Assembly: GCF_027596085.1 (NCBI RefSeq)
Contig: NC_072460.1
Location: 1,278,093-1,342,092, forward strand
Source of the DNA: Anoplopoma fimbria
Taxonomy: Eukaryota > Chordata > Actinopteri > Perciformes > Anoplopomatidae
Length of the DNA: 64,000 nt
Reading direction: 5' to 3'
The stretch's first letter is position 1. Every line of letters starts with the position of its first letter. The notes beneath the pieces were generated by a model that had not been told where the DNA came from, did not search any database, and saw nothing but the letters and a program-made list of their open reading frames with translations. This document shows, in pieces, positions 1 to 64,000 of this stretch. Both the position numbers and the translations under genes were made by a program.

Positions 1-38
1 CGTTAACCAATCGGAGGCTGTTTGTGTGTGTAACTCAC

Positions 39-61953
<61,915 letters not shown>

Positions 61954-63889
61954 CTGAAGAGTTAAGAAGAAAAACAGAGGGACAAAAAGGTTAGGTGAAT
62001 GAAGGTGCTCATTCATGAGGTGAATAGAGGATGGGCAAAACGGTAAGATGAAGAAAGATAAAGACAGAGATAGTTGGAAGACATAGAGTGATGTATAGGT
62101 GTGAACAGGTGGAGGAGTAAGAAGAGGGAGATAGATGAAGGGTGAGGCTCGAGGGAGACGGGTCAGGGGCAACAGGGATAAACGGCAAAGAGCGGAGATA
62201 CGGAGGTAAAGAGACAGCGATAAATGACTGGGAGCCAGAGAGGAAGGATGAGAAAGAGGAAGAGAAAAAGGTGAGGAGGTCACAACAACACCATGAGATA
62301 TGCAGCCTTGACCCCTGTACCAGACTGTCTCAGTACATATGTTATCATGCATCCTAGAAGCACATTCACATCTACACACGTACAAATACAAGAGAAAAAT
62401 CCACTTCCTGTAAAATGTGACTTTATTTTAAAGAGAGCAGTATTTTTGCTTTTGTTCATTTAATCATCAGCTACTTATCCATGGACGGTCATGATTTAAG
62501 GCATAAGACGGTATGGTCATTTTCTGAAATCCACATCCCGGTTGTTAGCAAAAACATTTATTTAATCTTATGTTCCAGTAGGAGAAAGAAAACAGATCCT
62601 CTGAAGTCTAAATGTATTTGTGAGCGTGTAAGTTGGTTTGAAGCCTTTAAACAAGCCTTCTAGAGACGGAGAGAAGCAGAGAGATGCTGAGGTATCACAG
62701 AGTGCTGTCGTGTAGGAAACCTCAGCTCCCCCGTCTACTCACATCCAGCTTTGGTTACAAATTCAACACAGCTCTCCTTTCTGCTGAAACCCGTCACTAC
62801 TAAGAAATGAGCTCATACGAAATCACAGCAGGTCACAACCCTCACAAGAATACCTGTTTCAACAACTGACGCCAGACACATTTCATCTGCACTGGATACA
62901 AACACAATCCAGTGCTGGGCCGTATTGTATATCGTAAAGCAATTTGGTGCGACAAGCCGGCTAATAGGCTGTAAAAGAATACAAATGCACATGACCACAG
63001 CGGCATGAGGAGGCAATTTTCTGCAGCGATGTGGAGGTGAAACAGGGTGAACAATAAGACCGAGAGAATGAAAGAGAGAATATAAAACATCAGGGGTCCC
63101 GTTGCAAAAATGGACATGGCAAGTGGTGAAAAGAATGAATGAAGGAGAAAAAGAATAAAAATGAGCACGGCAGCAATGGATGGAGGGTGAAGGGAGAAAG
63201 AGAGAGAGGGAGGATGTTGACACACAGAGAGGACGGAGGGTGAAGGAGAGTGAGGGAGGTTTATTAAAAACTGGAAAAAAGCAAAGCAGACGATGGAGGA
63301 AGACAAGAGAAGAGAAATGAGAAAGGGAACGAGGGCCTTTAACCAGGGATTCATAGAAAAGAGCTCAGGCACTTATGGTAACTCACAATCGATATTCATT
63401 TACTACTGCTGTAAATAATTGATTGATTACCAATGTTCACTCCTTTTTCCTTTGCCAATACTGTAAAACATAATTTGAAAGGTTATTGAATTGATTAAAT
63501 TGTAAACGTTGTTATTAATATAAAGGAGTTTAAACAGAGTGAATTATATTTTTATTTCACCCTCATTTGCTGTCGACATTAAGTGTCAAAAAGACAGAAA
63601 GGAAGGAATGCATGTAGGGAAAGAGAGACAAAAAAGAATAAGTATTTTTAGAGAAGGGAGGAAACAATAAAAAGAACAAGAAGGAGACGGAAATATAAAG
63701 ATAAAACAAATCAGCGAGAAAAACTGAATAAATAGAGAAAGATAGAGAGAGAGATGGAGAGACAGAAGATATATAGAGATGGTGGAGGGATGGGGGTTGG
63801 GTCGGGTGGCAGCTGGTTTGATTACCGGATTATGAGGAGACTCACTCCCTACTGACCTCTAACACACACTCACACACACATACACACAA

Positions 63890-63925
<36 letters not shown>

Positions 63926-64000
63926 ACACACACTAAAACCCAGAGCCCTTCGTAATGAATGAATAAACAGAGAGAGGAGTGGCATCATGGAGGGACAGAG
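61954..64000 (-). other. intron upstream of e1 (at least 2.0 kb)
   Basis: Strongly purine-rich on the plus strand (61970-62280 and 63000-63800) with a CA-rich patch at 63867-63920. No cadherin-coding exon is visible, so the next upstream exon lies beyond the window. Confidence 0.85.
63867..63920. repeat. (CA)n interrupted microsatellite
   Basis: CA-rich with ATAC and AATC interruptions at its left. Perfect from about 63893. Confidence 0.9.

Noticed and set aside
62813..63372. Minus-strand frames of 136 and 176 codons
   Set aside because: Ser/Leu/Phe-rich translation of a purine-rich plus strand. No cadherin motifs such as DxNDNxP were seen.

Overview
This window looks like teleost fish genomic DNA. 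A multi-exon vertebrate gene with canonical GT/AG introns is embedded in A+T-leaning intronic sequence. The introns carry many long (CA)n and (GA)n arrays, one 75-bp mini-intron candidate, and interspersed-repeat remnants of kinds I know from ray-finned fish genomes. There is no bacterial or viral gene organisation.

One gene accounts for essentially all coding sequence. It is celsr3 (cadherin EGF LAG seven-pass G-type receptor 3, the vertebrate Flamingo/Starry night family) on the minus strand, transcribed from high to low coordinates. Twenty-nine exons (39-61953) join in one continuous frame, 4700 nt or about 1566 residues. Every acceptor/donor pair is GT-AG and the codon phases match at every junction. 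The encoded order is: the end of the post-cadherin region (61.6-62.0 kb); EGF1-2 (59.0-59.3); EGF3 and the start of LamG1 (46.4-46.7); LamG1 (38.9-43.8); EGF4 (38.3); LamG2 (33.9-37.0); EGF5-6 (33.5 and 22.4); laminin-type EGF (20.5 and 18.6); hormone-receptor motif (17.6-17.9); GAIN domain (17.2-8.2); GPS (7.6); TM1-TM7 (6.5 to 0.04 kb). The large cadherin-repeat exon(s) lie beyond the right edge and the cytoplasmic tail beyond the left edge. Paralogue choice (CELSR3, not CELSR1 or CELSR2) rests on the degenerate GPS, the LEGDLE linker before TM1, the EQRNINYGAMRF loop and the LFRGQ.WDP..HV segment of the GAIN domain.

The rest is intron. The two largest introns (46672-59045 and 22553-33505) hold most of the repeats: a 16-bp-unit minisatellite at 24.3-24.7 kb, long dinucleotide arrays, the 3' end and reverse-transcriptase C-terminus of non-LTR retrotransposons, and hAT-like MITEs. 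One MITE (4586-5042) has inverted ends and a perfect 8-bp target-site duplication. Several introns carry strongly strand-asymmetric purine or pyrimidine tracts.

I found no previously undescribed system. The points most worth checking are: a receptor whose GPS has lost the autoproteolysis triad and gained an extra cysteine; an open 75-bp intron-like segment in the GAIN-coding region; splice acceptors whose polypyrimidine tracts are microsatellites; a cluster of RFX X-box-like palindromes in one intron; and a dispersed element that ends in (CA)n at some of its copies.
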